This document shows positions 22,340-34,745 of a stretch of 64,000 nt of DNA, one piece after another. The position numbers and the translations under genes were made by a program. Position 1 is the stretch's first letter. The number at the start of each line of letters is the position of its first letter. The stretch comes from Metallyticus violacea (Eukaryota > Arthropoda > Insecta > Mantodea > Metallyticidae). Location: the NCBI GenBank assembly GCA_030762175.1, contig CM060831.1:34041001-34105000 (forward strand), in the 5' to 3' direction. Under the pieces are notes generated by a model. The model saw only the letters and a list, made by a program, of their open reading frames with translations, was not told the origin of the DNA and searched no databases.

Positions 22340-22640
22340 GGATTGGTAGAGACGGAGGATATTTCAGCCGTGCTTAAGGGCTGGTCGTTTGTTCCTCGCC
22401 ACCTCCAGGAGGAAGATATAAGTTAGGAGGCACAGGGGCGCCTAGATCCATGGGCGATTAGTCCCGGGCGTAGAGTGGTCCCTAAAATTGTTTGTAGATA
22501 GAACACTCCGACGCTGGCGGAGTCCCTACCCAAAGAATTCGAGCCTTTCAGAAGGGTCGTTTGCATACCAAACGCCATGGCGGGAACCTTAATAGAGTGC
22601 AAGTCATCGACACGCCACACCAAACTGTCTTACCGTGCAC
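22340..22640. other. G+C-richer unidentified block
   Basis: This block is distinctly richer in G and C than its surroundings, with runs such as ggcacaggggcgcctagatc and tccgacgctggcggagtccc. It is probably an old repeat or gene fragment, but I cannot identify it. No open frame longer than about 80 codons crosses it. Confidence 0.4.
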
Positions 22641-23120
22641 TTTCAATCTTGTAACAGATTCAACGGAATATAATGATATCAGATTGTAGAACGCGAAAAT
22701 TGATGGAAAATAAAAATCAAAGGTTAGGATGACTGGCCTCAACCGATTTGAACTTAAGACCCCCAAATGAGAGTTCCAAAAGTTACGTCGGTATAACAAA
22801 AACTCTGAGGATCAGTTGTATAAAGAGTTAACTTGAGTTTAAAATTAACCATCAGTTATACTTAACTTCGAAATTGTGGTTGTATAAACATTAATCTAAT
22901 TTTATTTCGTCTAAACCTCAAATTAAATCTATCGAAATTTCACACGTTAAAGCACTAACTAGAGTTTAGAAATTGTTAAATAAAACATTTAGTACAGAAA
23001 CATAAAATCTTCATTTATATGCAAAATGATTAGTTACGTTTATTTTAATTTGAAGTTTAGGATAAAGGCAGAGTTGCGTTCAATTGCAGGTTATGTTATA
23101 TTATCCTTATTGACGGTATA

Positions 23121-23637
23121 TTGTACAAATTTCTGATTTCTAACATTTCATCCGAAGACGAATTTCACCGTGTATTTCATGAGAGAGAAAATGCTTTCCT
23201 AGAAATGAACGAGAAAAAATTCAAAATGCGATTTCGCTTAACAAAAGATGTCAAAGAACTTGAACAGATATTACATCCCAAGTTACAATCACATGCTAAG
23301 TGATTACATGTTTGAATTCGATGTTCATGATACTAATAACTTTAAGATTCTATGCGTCAGGGACCTTCCAAATAGTTATTGAAGGTATATTCAAAGTAGA
23401 GAAAGGAACGGCCAGTAGAACCATCCACAAAGTTACTAGAGCAACTGCAGCTCTGAGACCTAAGTTCACTAAAATACCAACTGAAGAAGGTGATGTAAAG
23501 AAAGTGATGCTAGGTTTCTGTAATAATCGCAACTTTCCTGGAGTTTTAGGTCTATAGACTGCACACAAATACCTATTATATCGCCTGGGGGTTATAATAC
23601 AGAAGTCTTCAGAAAAGAATTGTTATACTATTTCACA
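23121..23637 (+). pseudogene. HARBI1-like nuclease fragment (copy 2)
   Basis: The first frame gives ISSEDEFHRVFHERENAFLE and KKFKMRFRLTKDVKELEQIL. A second frame gives LITLRFYASGTFQIVIEGIF, VEKGTASRTIHKVTRA and CNNRNFPGVLG, the signature order of HARBI1-like nucleases. After a one-base shift it continues IDCTQIPIISPGGYNTEVF, matching the IDGTHIPI motif that holds the first catalytic Asp. It stops near 23637 where the rest of the DDE domain is deleted. It is the better preserved of the two copies but cannot encode an active enzyme. Confidence 0.88.
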
Positions 23638-23720
23638 ATTTCTTCCCATGTACATCCTTTATCCTTATTTGAGGTCAAATATATTTTGTTCAATTATTCC
23701 ACGATATTTTAGCATCAGAT

Positions 23721-23749
23721 CAATAATAATAATAATAATAATAATAATA
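23721..23749. repeat. (AAT)n microsatellite inside Harbinger copy 2
   Basis: About nine AAT units occur here, whereas the same position in copy 1 (about 3418-3430, opposite strand) has only about three. The tract therefore grew within the element after the copies diverged, or shrank in the other. Confidence 0.9.
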
Positions 23750-24040
23750 TCTTTCTGATGTTTGCTAAAATTTTCCGCTCGCATTCGCTTTGACTTTTCC
23801 TTTCCATGTTTGAAGGTGAGACGGGAAAACTGAATAATTATTGCTTTTCTTAGGTTGAACAGTTGAATATCAACTCGTTCTAAAAGCGAAATGTCCTATT
23901 ATTTCGCGATATTACCATAGATTTGACGTTGTTGCAAACTAAAAGTTACCCAGGCTAAGGTTACTTTTATGCAGCAGTTACTTTTTAAAATGCAACTAAA
24001 GGTAACCTCCAGTTAGCAACTTTTATACAACTAGCCCTGA

Positions 24041-25023
24041 AAGGGTTTGCATTCGTTGCTGAACATCTATCGTGTTTTAATGTAATACTGCGTATTGACA
24101 ACAATAAACATGTGTACAAATGACAGTCTACATTTCCAATATTTTCAAATTGCCAATAAGCAGACAATTTGACTGGCTTATACAGTCAGCGTTTCGTCTG
24201 CTCGCCGGAACTTTATAGCTCGAGTAAGCAAGTAATTTTCTAATTTTGCCTCTAGTGTGCAGACTTATTTAGCACCACGTTTGAGCTCTGGTTAACACTT
24301 CCCTTGAGGTCAACCTGAACAGCTCCCCTTTGCAGTTAAGCTAAATGAACAAGGACTTTACCCATTCTGCATATACTTTATCTTGGTCTATCTCTCGAGT
24401 CTGTACAATTTCTTCGTTAAGGCATGTAATGCTGACAATTTCAACCGCACGATAACTCTTTTCGTTCTTACCTATACTTACGTTCGGCGTTTGGTTTAAT
24501 CTGCCCACTTCATATCAACTCACCAAAAGTATGTGCAACTTCAAATCTATAGCTCAATTTCCAGAAAACAACAACATACTGTTCTCAAATGTTAGTTATG
24601 GCTACAAAGAGATATAGTAACACATTTATACCGCTTTAGAGCAAACTTTAAATTTTACTAAATCAATGGGAATATTTTAATAAATAAAACAGAAATTATA
24701 CCTACCCTTAAATACCTATAACTCTGTTTACTTGCTGCATAAAAGAAAACAAAATTAGAAAATAATATTTTTATAGTCATTCTTGGATATAAATCTTTTA
24801 TAGTTATTTAACGCTCTAAGTCAACGGATTAGTTCTTTGAAACGATAAATGGAATTAATTAATTTATAATGATGCAAATAGATGCAAGTCTGTCGGCACC
24901 TGAAGTAATCTGTCTTTGCTTTTTTTAGGGTGAGAGGAAACCCTCCGCATTTACAGTCGATGCCGTAATTAACTAACTATTAGACTTTTAAATGAAGCTT
25001 TAAGCAATGTTTGACTTCTGCAG
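24041..25023. other. unassigned stretch
   Basis: No recognisable gene or repeat element. It is AT-rich with no long frame. Confidence 0.55.
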
Positions 25024-25103
25024 TCACATAAGATGTTCAAAATGTTCACCATTAACATCCAGGCACTTGTGATTTCGGCGGATTACTTCAAGAACAACAT
25101 TGC
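25024..25103 (-). pseudogene. Tc1-like transposase C-terminal tip
   Basis: The minus strand reads VVLEVIRRNHKCLDVNGEHF, then EHL and a stop. This resembles the conserved end of DUF4817-type transposases (…R...C...NG.H.EHL). Only this tip is recognisable. Confidence 0.6.
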
Positions 25104-25369
25104 CTAGTGTCTATAGAAATTTATTTGCACAAGGATTCGATTTATTTCCTGTAGTACAATATTCCTACGGTAAACACATCTTTTAGGGTTACTCACAGAC
25201 ATCTTTCAAACACTATTCAAATAGTCTTGCACTGATCATCGAAAGTCAAGTGTGAGCGTGTATGTATGTGTTATTTTCTTTTCGTTTGTTGCTTCGTTAA
25301 TTTTATCATGGTCATAATTTTCATTATCGTTGCTATAGCAGCCAAAGCTGATATTTTTAAGAGACAACA

Positions 25370-26330
25370 CAATACTAAGAGTGTTGTTTAACAAAGAATG
25401 GTCATACATTTATTTTACCATTCTCATAATTTTCATGATGCTTCTCATTATAATCTCTGTTGGATACAATGAACTTGTCCCAGCGCTTATGCCAGTCTTC
25501 AAAGACATGCTGGCAACCATTTCTTGAAAGGTACTCCGCAGCCTTCATCACAGCTTCTGAGGACGGAAAATGCCTCCTAACAATTTATGGAAAAGAAAAC
25601 GGTCCTATGGTCTAAACTATTGGGAGAGTAAAGCACACACATTGATTTTTGTGATATTTAGCAACATTTGCGATGTGTGGTTATGCATTATCGTGCTGCA
25701 GCATCCAGCTTGTTACACAAAAATGCGGCATGTGATATGTCCTTGCAGATTTTTCTGCACATATCTGTAGTATTGGCAGTTAAATTGTCTATGCAGGTAA
25801 GGCAGACTGGTTAACCATTCCTCGAATATCGATAAACGAGATACCATAACTTTTCCAGTAGAAGAAACACTTTTTACCTTTTGGTGTTGGTGATGATGGA
25901 ACTTTGACGCTTTCTCTCAGAATCGAAGTGATGTAGCCAAGCGATTATCATCAGTAGTGTTTAACTTTGAAAAAATCTCCTTATATTCCTTTAATATTAT
26001 CTTTACTGATGAACTCACAAACATGTCTCATGCGAACTTTTCAGTTATCAACATGTGGGTGATATCCAGGGCATTTTTCAAAACTTCTGAAAGTGTTCTG
26101 AATGTTATTCGACGAATCTTTCTCAAAATGACAGCAGCTCCGTTAGAGCATAAACTAAAGCGTCGGGGAAAGCATTATTTGAAATATATTTAACATTTTT
26201 AAACCAAAGCTATTGAATGTTGAGACGAAATTAGAATTTCAGAGCAGCACATTTTTCGTCGCGTGTTATCTCACTTTTGCTGTAGGAGGAACTGAACATC
26301 CCCACTTGCACACCTCTCATAAGCGGGAAC
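25370..26330 (-). pseudogene. mariner transposase relic, lineage shared with 48790-49880
   Basis: On the minus strand, from right to left: AAVILRKIRRITFRTLSEVL and DITHMLITEKFA near 26060-26160 (second helix-turn-helix, V.....R.T.R.L.E.L..S.G..H.I.TE.L), WMLQHDNA with PHIANVA near 25680-25710 (second catalytic Asp), VMKAAEYLSRNGCQHVFEDW near 25490-25555, and a C-terminal segment with SNRDYNEKHHENYEN near 25430-25475. Gene order is complete but the frame is broken repeatedly. Flanking sequence at the 5' side (gctgtaggaggaactgaaca) is shared with the copy at 48.8-49.9 kb. Confidence 0.8.
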
Positions 26331-26334
26331 CGGA

Positions 26335-28216
26335 AGTTACAACAATAAAACTAGTACCACGTGTACATTATGCATTAGGCTAAAAAACGTATAAGAAAGA
26401 TAAATTTAGCGCGAGAAATAATGACATAATAATTATTTATTATGAACAGCCCTCGTACATATTGATGCTACAATTCGATTCAAATCGTATAACTCATAAT
26501 TTTTAATTTAACATAACCGCTTTTAAGTATGTATACATTTTAGACACATCCATATATTTATATCCGCATGAATTCTTGATATGTTAGCATTTTCTGCACG
26601 AATCATTCACTTACAAATCACGCTCAGTCCGGGATATTTTTTCCCAGAACAGAAATGGGGGAAAGCTGGTGCTACTTTCCTATAAGTTATATTCATTTAC
26701 TGTATTCCTTATGCTATTTCACTAATAAATCTAAACATTTTAAGAGGTCTGAAATCCTAGAGCAAGGGACATTAAAAAAAAAAAACAATAAACATGTTTG
26801 GGACAGAGCTTGTTTTGTGTCATGAAAACGAAAACATGTTTTGGAACGGTTATAATAGTAGTGGGAATGTTTGCATAAATTCAGAGAAGCCAGGTATGGT
26901 TACTATTTTCAAAACATTTAAAAAATAATAAAATATATATTATACGGTTTGCAGTGAAAACATCTGTAATGGAAAACATTTAACAAAACATACAAAGTCA
27001 ACCAGTTTAGAAAATCAAGACCGAAGGAAATCTTACATTTTGGTTTACTATAAAACTAAAATGTGATACCTCAACTCCTAAACATTCATTTTTAGAAAGC
27101 TTTAGCAAGTATGAGCGTTATTCTCAAATTATTAGATTTTTCTCATCCCCACATCTTCCCCTTCCGTCTCTTCTTGAGCCGCTCATTGTTACTGCTGGGA
27201 AATCAGATGTGCATAGAACTTAACGTCTTCTAGTTCTTGCCCGAAGTGAGTTGTAAGGGACTGGGAAATGTCTTGTACTTTCTGGACTTTTAGGCCAACT
27301 CCTTTCTCTAGCGGAGTGGGTTGAACATTTTGTCAGAACTTCCTCTGTGGCGGCAGATTGTCCTTCCAACACCAATGACCACTTTCTCTTGAACTGTTGT
27401 TTCAGTGGAGTCTCATTTCTCAATTATCACTCTCTTACATGACTGCAAAGTGCCTTGACTCAGATCTTGTGCAGTTTGAGAAACTGTAGTCTTCTACCCA
27501 TGAATAGGAAAGAGTCTGGATACTGTGGCAACTTCCTTGACAGACTCATTGAAATCTGATGGCAAAATCTTAAACGTGCAGCTTATCTTTCGGTTTTTTT
27601 TGTTTGTTTTTTTTTCCCGTAAACATGATATGGAGGGATAAAGCTGTTTCCAACTACAGGGAACGTTAAAATTACTTTGGCTAAAGCGCAAATGTGCAGA
27701 AAATTGTATAAAACTAGCATGCTTTTCACAGGTTGCTGGACTTGGAGTTATGTATTAGACATAATATGCTCCAGACAAAACAAGTGATGTTTATAATGGA
27801 CTTGGTGGCATCTGAAAAAGCACTCAAACTGCAATCCTCTTTTTCGAAGATAAATGTTTCTGTTATAGCAATATAGAACATTGATGCAGAGAAAACAAAC
27901 TTTAATACCACGCATACGGATGTTGCTGTTGCCATCTATTAGTATGCAATGAAGTTATTTATTAATCCATTCCCCTATGTACACAAATTTTCAAAATTGA
28001 AATATAGCGGCCATCACATTACGGGAATTAAACTGTGCTTTCTAATCATTCTGATGTTAATTCATTGTTTTGCAGTTGTTTAAACCAAGCGTTTAGAGTC
28101 ATAATGGAAAAAAAAAGGATAAAAAACTAGAATTCTTGGCACGATTCAATTATTTTTTATGAATGGAAAACTTCAAAGGAAATTCATGAGAGTATTTTGC
28201 TAATATTGAGTAATGT
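26335..28216. other. unassigned stretch
   Basis: No gene recognised. Minus-strand frames at 27220-27423 and 27494-27691 lie in a slightly richer segment (27130-27560) that reads nearly continuously through stops. It may be an old element or pseudogene of unknown type. Confidence 0.4.
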
Positions 28217-28725
28217 GTACCTCTTCTATTAAACAGTGCGACTTTGGGTTCAAGCGTGGAAGAACAAGAATCGAAGATGCACCACGTCCTGGAGCTCCAA
28301 AATAAACCGTTAGGTCAGAAACAACTCATAATGTCCATGATATTGTTTGGGTTTTATAGAAAAGAGAAATTGTGCGAGTTAAAAGAAGCCACGAGCATCC
28401 CAACTAGCGGATTTAGTTTATTTTGCCTAATGAATTAAACACGAGAAAACTGTGCGCAAGACCAGTGTTCTGTCTGCTCACTGCGAAGCAAAAGCGACTG
28501 TTTGGAAAATTTTAAGGAGAATTCAACCAAATTTTATTGCGTTTTGTGACTACAGAGTTTATTACTATATATCGGAAACGAAAGAGTGGAAAAATGCGTT
28601 CCATTCACTGGGTAAAGTATTTTGGAAGGCTAAAGGAATTATCTTGACTGATTACTTGAAAAAGGGGACAAGGAAGACAGAGGTTGCAAAATAATATCCG
28701 AACGAACTTGGAGAAAAGTTGGAGC
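28217..28725 (+). pseudogene. mariner transposase relic
   Basis: Segments in order: FKRGRTRIEDAPRPGAPK (…F..GR.S.ED.PR.GRP) near 28235-28300; VHDI (linker) followed by the helix-turn-helix remnant KLCELKEATSIPTSG near 28360-28410; TRKLCARPVFCLLTAKQKRL near 28440-28505; FVTT (first catalytic region, DETW lost) near 28545; and KVFWKAKGIILTDYLKKGT near 28615-28670. The C-terminal third is missing. This is a lineage different from the pair at 25.4 and 48.8 kb. Confidence 0.78.
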
Positions 28726-28729
28726 GAAA

Positions 28730-30774
28730 GCATTGAACTATGAATGTACTATGTCATAAAATAAAGTACATTACAAAACTGAACTAGTTCTCTTTAATAA
28801 CTAACCAAGTTACTCATCAAGTCACTCTCGTAGCATAATTTGTAACTGGACGATTCACAGCCTGCGGGTAAATAGATACATGAGAACGAATCTGGAAACC
28901 GAGCAAATACGGATAGTAAAATAACACTTATTTTGCAATTGCAAGGGTTGGAAAATTATTAAAACATATTTAGAAAATTGCTTTTATATGAAAGGAATAA
29001 TTTACTCTGTAATGTTGTTGTTTTATTTGAATATATGTACAAAACTACAGTAACAAGCAAACTAGCACAGCTAGATAGCTTCTTTCCTACTATCGTGTAA
29101 ATTAAAAGGCATGGAAATGCTTGCAGAAGGCAGGTACTGTTTACTACAACACTGTATAAAAGAGCATTAAAATGCTAACAAGTATGGCTTTTACGTTTCC
29201 AGACATTAAAGTAACAACCTTATACCTTACATTCGCTTTTTCCGCTACTTCAATTAATGTTTCAGTGAAATTGTATGCATTACACTCGGAGCGCCTTGAA
29301 GCTCAAGTCCTCTGAATGGAAACGTCATTTCCTCTCGCTGCATTCAACAGAAGAAAACAAGAGTACCTATACATTCATCACTAAACCAGAAGGACAATTC
29401 GCAAAGGACAAGGCTTTTAAACGAAAAAGGGAAAGTCAGTAAAACGAGCGTGAAAAGAGGACTTCTAGCAAAATGAAGTGTCATTTTAATTGCGAACCTT
29501 ACGCTGTCTTTTGAAGGGATGGTCTACAAATGTAACGGGGCTCTTCCACAAGCAGGGAGAGAGAAGGGGATGGGCGGTCTTCGCGAATGAATGCTGAATT
29601 AGCAACACCACCGGGAGTATTATATTCGTGAAAGGCGAGTCTACGTATTCATTAGAAAGATACGGTAACGGAAATGAAAAGGATGTGTTTAATAATCTGA
29701 AACAGAGCTGGAAACTTTAAAGGATATAGTGATGATGTCAAGAAAAAACTGGAATATGAGATATTACTGCCATCTGGTGAGCAACGGTTGAAAGTGTACA
29801 GAACGATACTAATTAGTTCGTCGTGTGCGCCAGGAATTTATTCAAAATTCAATTACCTCCTTTCAGAACTGCAACTCACAATCTTGTGCACTATTTTGAA
29901 TGCAGTGGTCCATTGCAAAACAAAATAAATAAGCGATAAAAAAAAGAACATGATAGAAAGCGTACTGTAGTTTTGAATAGTCTTGGCGAATGACCTTATA
30001 TCGATTTGCACGGGACAATTCTAGGATATTTGTTGTGGGTAGCTTCTCAGCTACATAAATTGTAACAAACCATTGCACGCGAGAAAATTGAGAGTGGTAA
30101 GTAAGAGAGATACTAACCTGGTTTCCTTATAAACGCTAAACAGAAAGTAAACTGGACCAGAAACCACTGCGCATCTTTTGCTCGTTCAGTAGACTATTCA
30201 AATCTACTTTATGGTTTTGACAAAGCTAAAACTACCGGAATTGGTTGAACGTCCTCCAGCAAAATCTTGCCGAATTTACCACAATTCGAGATTTTGGAAT
30301 GTAAAAGAAAAAATGTGTAATGGAATGCGAAACATGACAGTGGCCGAACTTAATTATGACAATCAAAATATGTTTTCCCGATGCTTAGTTAGCACAGGAA
30401 TGACTAAAATTTCAGCCTCTTCTATATGATAGGATTGCACACACGTTTCAGGAATATCCGCTGCGGCACGGCTAGTGGCTTTCAGCCAATACACTGCTAG
30501 GGCGGAACTAGGTTTACAACTAAAGCTTTGTATGCGAATATTTAAGTTTTAAAAATTTAGTTTAATTTTAGGTAATTAGTACTGATACACCAATGCTTTT
30601 TGGTGAATATGACACAGTTGATAATGAAACTTTTTCTAAATAAACAAAAAACCCGAGAGATCTAAAGAGTATAGTTAAAATAAAGTTATGATTAAATGTT
30701 TAGTGCAGTAAATTACTTTTGGTTAAACATTAGAGGAAGCAGATTCAAACTATGCAATTTTAACTTTTCTAAAA
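28730..30774. other. unassigned stretch
   Basis: No gene recognised. The segment 29270-29640 has somewhat higher G+C and several purine-rich runs but no long frame. Confidence 0.5.
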
Positions 30775-30846
30775 TCGCCACGAATGGCCCAAGTAGTTAA
30801 GGTTGGGACTCGTGAGCGGAAGGTCTGGAGCTCGATAGTTACATCT
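30775..30846 (+). mobile_element. SINE-B head fragment
   Basis: The sequence cgccacgaatggcccaagta, ggactcgtgagcggaagg and a degraded B-box ggagctcgata match the SINE-B tRNA-like head. The body is absent. Confidence 0.78.
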
Positions 30847-30959
30847 GCAATTCTTTCTATTGTATTTCTAAATCAATAACAAAGTAAGTAGTAAGAAACA
30901 TAGCATTTGGAATGTTGCTGTTTTTTGCCTCCTCTTTAGTGAAGTTCTGGCGACGCCCT

Positions 30960-31990
30960 TATACCGCAGGTTAAAAATCTGAGAGATGGTTTGCAAAAAG
31001 ACATTGATATCCTTGAAGAATACTGCCGAACTGGAGTATGGTAGTAAATGTTAACAAAATAAAAACAACGACTTTTAAAAGTGATAATGTATAAGGCAGA
31101 GATGACAGAAACACAAAATGTTAAACATTTTTGGCAATTAGGAGTATTTTAATACGAGAGGGAAATGGAATAAGCATTTATAAATTATTAATTAAAAAGT
31201 ACGAGGTCAACTAAATGAGTTACTATGTGTTCTGACTTGCGTTCCATATATATCAGTAGATACACTAGAAAGGATGTTCAATGCTGTGATTACGTCTATT
31301 CTGCTATATGGAAGTAAAATATGGGGACGGGGGAGAGATATATGTAAACAAAATTCAAGTCGATTTTTGGAAAAGGCTTCTTGAACTTTCCAAAAGAACG
31401 CCAAACTATGGAGTCTTGAAGTAGTGGGTTGTTATGAAGATACGGTTAACAGTAAAACAACGATGGTGAAATGCTGGTTTAGACTAATGCAGGGAGAGTT
31501 TTGGGCTGCAGAAATGGAAAGAGGAATTGGCCTGGGTTCAATATGGCAAAGAAGCAATACAACTAATAAAAACGTCTGAAAGAAGGCTAGCGGTTATCAG
31601 CAGGCAGGAAATCGAAGCAGAATGTAACACGGAAGTCTTCTTGAGCCTATCGAATGAAACTAAACTAATCTGGGGTAAAGAGGGTCAATCTAGGGAAAAG
31701 GGCGAGATCACCTGGTTTGTACTGGGAAACTAGAAGGCTAAAAAATTACGGGTAGTTCTGGTAGGAGAATCTGCCCATCTTGAGGGGAAGATGAGGAATG
31801 GGTACATATTCTGGCAGAATGTACCCATTGGAAACACCTGAGAAAAACGCAGTTCTGAAAACTTTTAAGGCAATTAGAGATCGATTGGTATGCTGACACC
31901 TGTTTGCGAAGAATACTAATTGGTTGAATATGGGCTTTTTCCTAGCCAAAGTGCGCGAAGCTAGAAGCAATTCATTTTCTGGTTAGAACG
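30960..31990 (+). pseudogene. LINE reverse transcriptase, C-terminal relic
   Basis: Segments on the plus strand: LRDGLQKDIDILEEYCR (…LQ..ID.L..YC..W), followed near 31050 by a VN.NKTK-like stretch; MFNAVITSILLYGSKIWG near 31275-31325 (the LLYG..IWG landmark after the reverse transcriptase core); DFWKRLLELSKRTPNYGVL near 31355-31420; KCWFRLMQGEFWAAEMERGI near 31470-31525; and an EDEEWVHILAECTHW segment near 31785-31835, resembling the terminal zinc-knuckle-like region (E.HL..EC). The YxDD catalytic core lies upstream and is not recognisable. Frameshifts are numerous. Confidence 0.72.
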
Positions 31991-33964
31991 CAATAATTAT
32001 TGTAGTTATAAATAATATATATGTTTCCATTCATATATCTGTAAATATTGTTCTTCTGGTTGTAATATTTATTTATTGCTGTTAACATTACTTTATTTGT
32101 ATTATTATTTGCTCCTCTTTCTATTTGTGTATCACACTTAAGCATGTACCGTCTACGATCTATGCATAAAATATATTTGTAATGTGCATATACCATTTTA
32201 TAACATTAAAGATACACTTACTGCTATTACTGCAAATCTGAGTGGTGCAGTTTTGAAATTTTCGTGCCGGAGTTTGCATATCTCATTTTGACTGATTTGC
32301 AAGTTTTAGGTTAAATGGGGTACAGACTACATACATTCTTTTGCATATTGATAGACAAATTTTTATATATATACACGAATGGTGGATGTTTCATATTTCA
32401 TTAAACTATTTTTAAATCTAAAGAAAATGAAGTACGTTGTAATAAAATGTAATAAAATCAAGAAATAACTATCTAAAATCCGTTTTAAAGTTTTTAGGCT
32501 CATATCATTAACACATTTGTTCCCTTTGTTTTGAAAGGAAAAATATAAACTTTTAACGTTTAATAATAGTAAATAATACATGCCAAACTAAAGTTATTCA
32601 GGTCCCAACATTCACCGTTAAAGTCACAAATGATTCACTTTTTGTATTTTAAATGCTTTTCGACAGAAATGTAAATCATAATACAAAACGTCCCTTTTAA
32701 TATCTTTTTTTTTTATACTTTAACATTAAAAAATTAAATTCCTTATCCTTTATCTTTCCATACTTTGTCATAACGCAATAAATTCATTCACGCGAATTAA
32801 TTTTTCTCGAGAATAATACATTTCTCGTGCTTCTACATTAGAGGTACAAAATTAAATTAACCAACGAATGATTAATTAAACAGACATTAGGAAACGTAAT
32901 TAAACACACAAGCCCGTCGAAATGCCTTTGCCAGAATTAATGCTTTAGTTAATTATGAACGTAAAGTAGGCACAATTCTCTCGCAATTTCCGTTTTAAAT
33001 AGGAACTCAATAATTAATTTGTGTTTACATTTAACTTGCAGGTGTGGTGCCGAAAGATATTGAACAGTTCAATTCCCTTAATTGTGTTTGGCAATCAATA
33101 CCATTATCTACAACGTACAGCCCTTGCATTTGTTTGGCACTCTTCGCTATTTCAATCGTCAATCGCCCTGAATATATTTATATCCTGCCGGTAGAGTGAG
33201 AGTATTCAATCAAACCATTCAGCCTTGTATCATATAGATAACACGCATCTGAATAGTTCATTGTTTACAATGACGCTTTCAAACCATATTTCTCAAACAA
33301 TGACGTACATTTTAGATGATTGATCTATTTTTACGCAGGGCGTAGTGGCGTATAGATACTGCAATGTTACATACTGGTTTAATGCATACAGGAGAGATTG
33401 CAAATATTTATTTCACATGAAACTCCGATTCCTAGACGGGCCACTGCTGTTACTCTGATAATCTTTGGTCCGCTCTATAATATTAATACGAATTCAACAA
33501 TGTTAAGATGATAGGCTTTCCAATTTAGAGTAGACATTTCCTACTTTTAGTGGTGTTCCGATAATTTAAATTGTCCGTCCTCCACTTTTGACATTACTTT
33601 GTACTGTTCCTACTACTTTCAATATTTGCCATTTATGCAAATAAATGCTTTCGTTATTTTCTATTTTCTTGTGTATGCTTCCATTATTGTTAGATATGAT
33701 CAATAGTGAAGCATGGATTTTTTGTAGGTTATACTACTACTGAGATGTCCAAATTAATGGAAAATCTAATTTATGCTGAATACAGATACAATAAAAATAG
33801 GTCTGTAATATTATCATACCATTTGCCCATATTTAAAATTATGAAATTGTTATAATAATAATGGAAGTGATTCAGTAAATTAAATTACATGCACTATTAA
33901 AAAGAACTTTTATGTTCCACGACTCTCCTTTAATCTGCTTATATATAGATACCAGGTTTGCAAA
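31991..33964. other. unassigned AT-rich stretch
   Basis: No gene or element recognised. Confidence 0.55.
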
Positions 33965-34024
33965 AAGAAGAAGAAGAAGAAGGAGAAGAAGAAGAAGAAG
34001 AAGAAGAAGAAGAAGAAGAAGAAG

Positions 34025-34054
<30 letters not shown>
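33965..34054 (+). repeat. (GAA)n purine tract, about 90 bp
   Basis: Nearly pure AAG/GAA triplets with one early interruption (aaggagaag). A purine/pyrimidine mirror tract of this length can form triplex DNA. The minus-strand 61-codon frame across it (phenylalanine-rich) is an artefact of the repeat. Confidence 0.97.
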
Positions 34055-34055
<1 letters not shown>

Positions 34056-34339
34056 CACACCTGCATTTAAATGAGCTTTGATTCTCTCGAAGCATCCTTC
34101 CCTCTATTGATACATGATTCTCAACGGCGTTTGAGTTTCTGAAAGCAAAAAGTTCTATCTCCTAATTTTGTTTCATCTGCTCATCGGAGTAAAAATTTTC
34201 ATCCTTTCATTGCGAAATTTAACTTTAAAAAAAAAAAAAAATCGGCAGGTGCAACTCAGGAGAATATGCAAAGTAGGGAAGATCAGTCATTTTGTTTTTT
34301 GCACAAAATTTGCGATCAAACCATAGTGAATGCGCTAGT

Positions 34340-34745
34340 GCATTTTGGAGTTGCAGGATCCATGGAATGGAGATTTTTTTGAGTTTTGGTAAAGATATTA
34401 AAACTCAATATGACGGCTAAACTTTCATCTCAACACCGTAACCATAGACCCATTTTTCATCATCAATGATTATTCCATTCATAAAAAATGTTCTTGACAG
34501 ATCGCGACGCGGTTGTCTTTCTGTTCTTGTATCAACAACTTAGGGACAAACTTTGCTGCAGCCCGATGCATGCCAAGTTTATCTATCACGTTTTCACTAT
34601 GCAATCCTACAAAAATGCCATATGCTTCAAAAAGTTCTCGAAATCGATTTTCATGAATAGTCTCATTAATTCAGACCGCATGAACATCGTCAGTTAACAT
34701 CTATGAACGTTCCGGATGCGGATCATCGACCAATGATACTTTAAG
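34340..34745 (-). pseudogene. mariner transposase, middle fragment
   Basis: The minus strand reads NETIHENRFRELFEAYGIFV (second helix-turn-helix area), LGMHRAAAKFVPKLLIQEQK (typical LGM.R.AAK.VPKLL..EQK), and RVAICQEHF near 34500. A short shifted run KNGSMVTVL near 34440 corresponds to the GDE.WVYGYD motif with the first catalytic Asp degraded. Beyond this no catalytic landmarks survive. This lineage (AAKFVPKLL) differs from the other mariners in the window. Confidence 0.75.

Larger units (their letters stand above)
22809..24037 (+). mobile_element. PIF/Harbinger element, internally deleted, copy 2
   Basis: The left end ggatcagttgtataaag and the reverse complement of the right end gggctagttgtataaaa form a terminal inverted repeat like that of copy 1 (3097-4351). 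The 3-bp direct repeat TGA flanks it (22806-22808 and 24038-24040). This is slightly off the TWA preference but of the right length. Interior order is the same as in copy 1: AT-rich leader, start of a HARBI1-like frame, and a break at the same point, then a 3' region with catcagatcaataataat. The shared deletion shows both descend from one non-autonomous master. Confidence 0.87.

Noticed and set aside
33910..34095. Phenylalanine-rich minus-strand frame
   Set aside because: Encoded by the GAA/TTC microsatellite.
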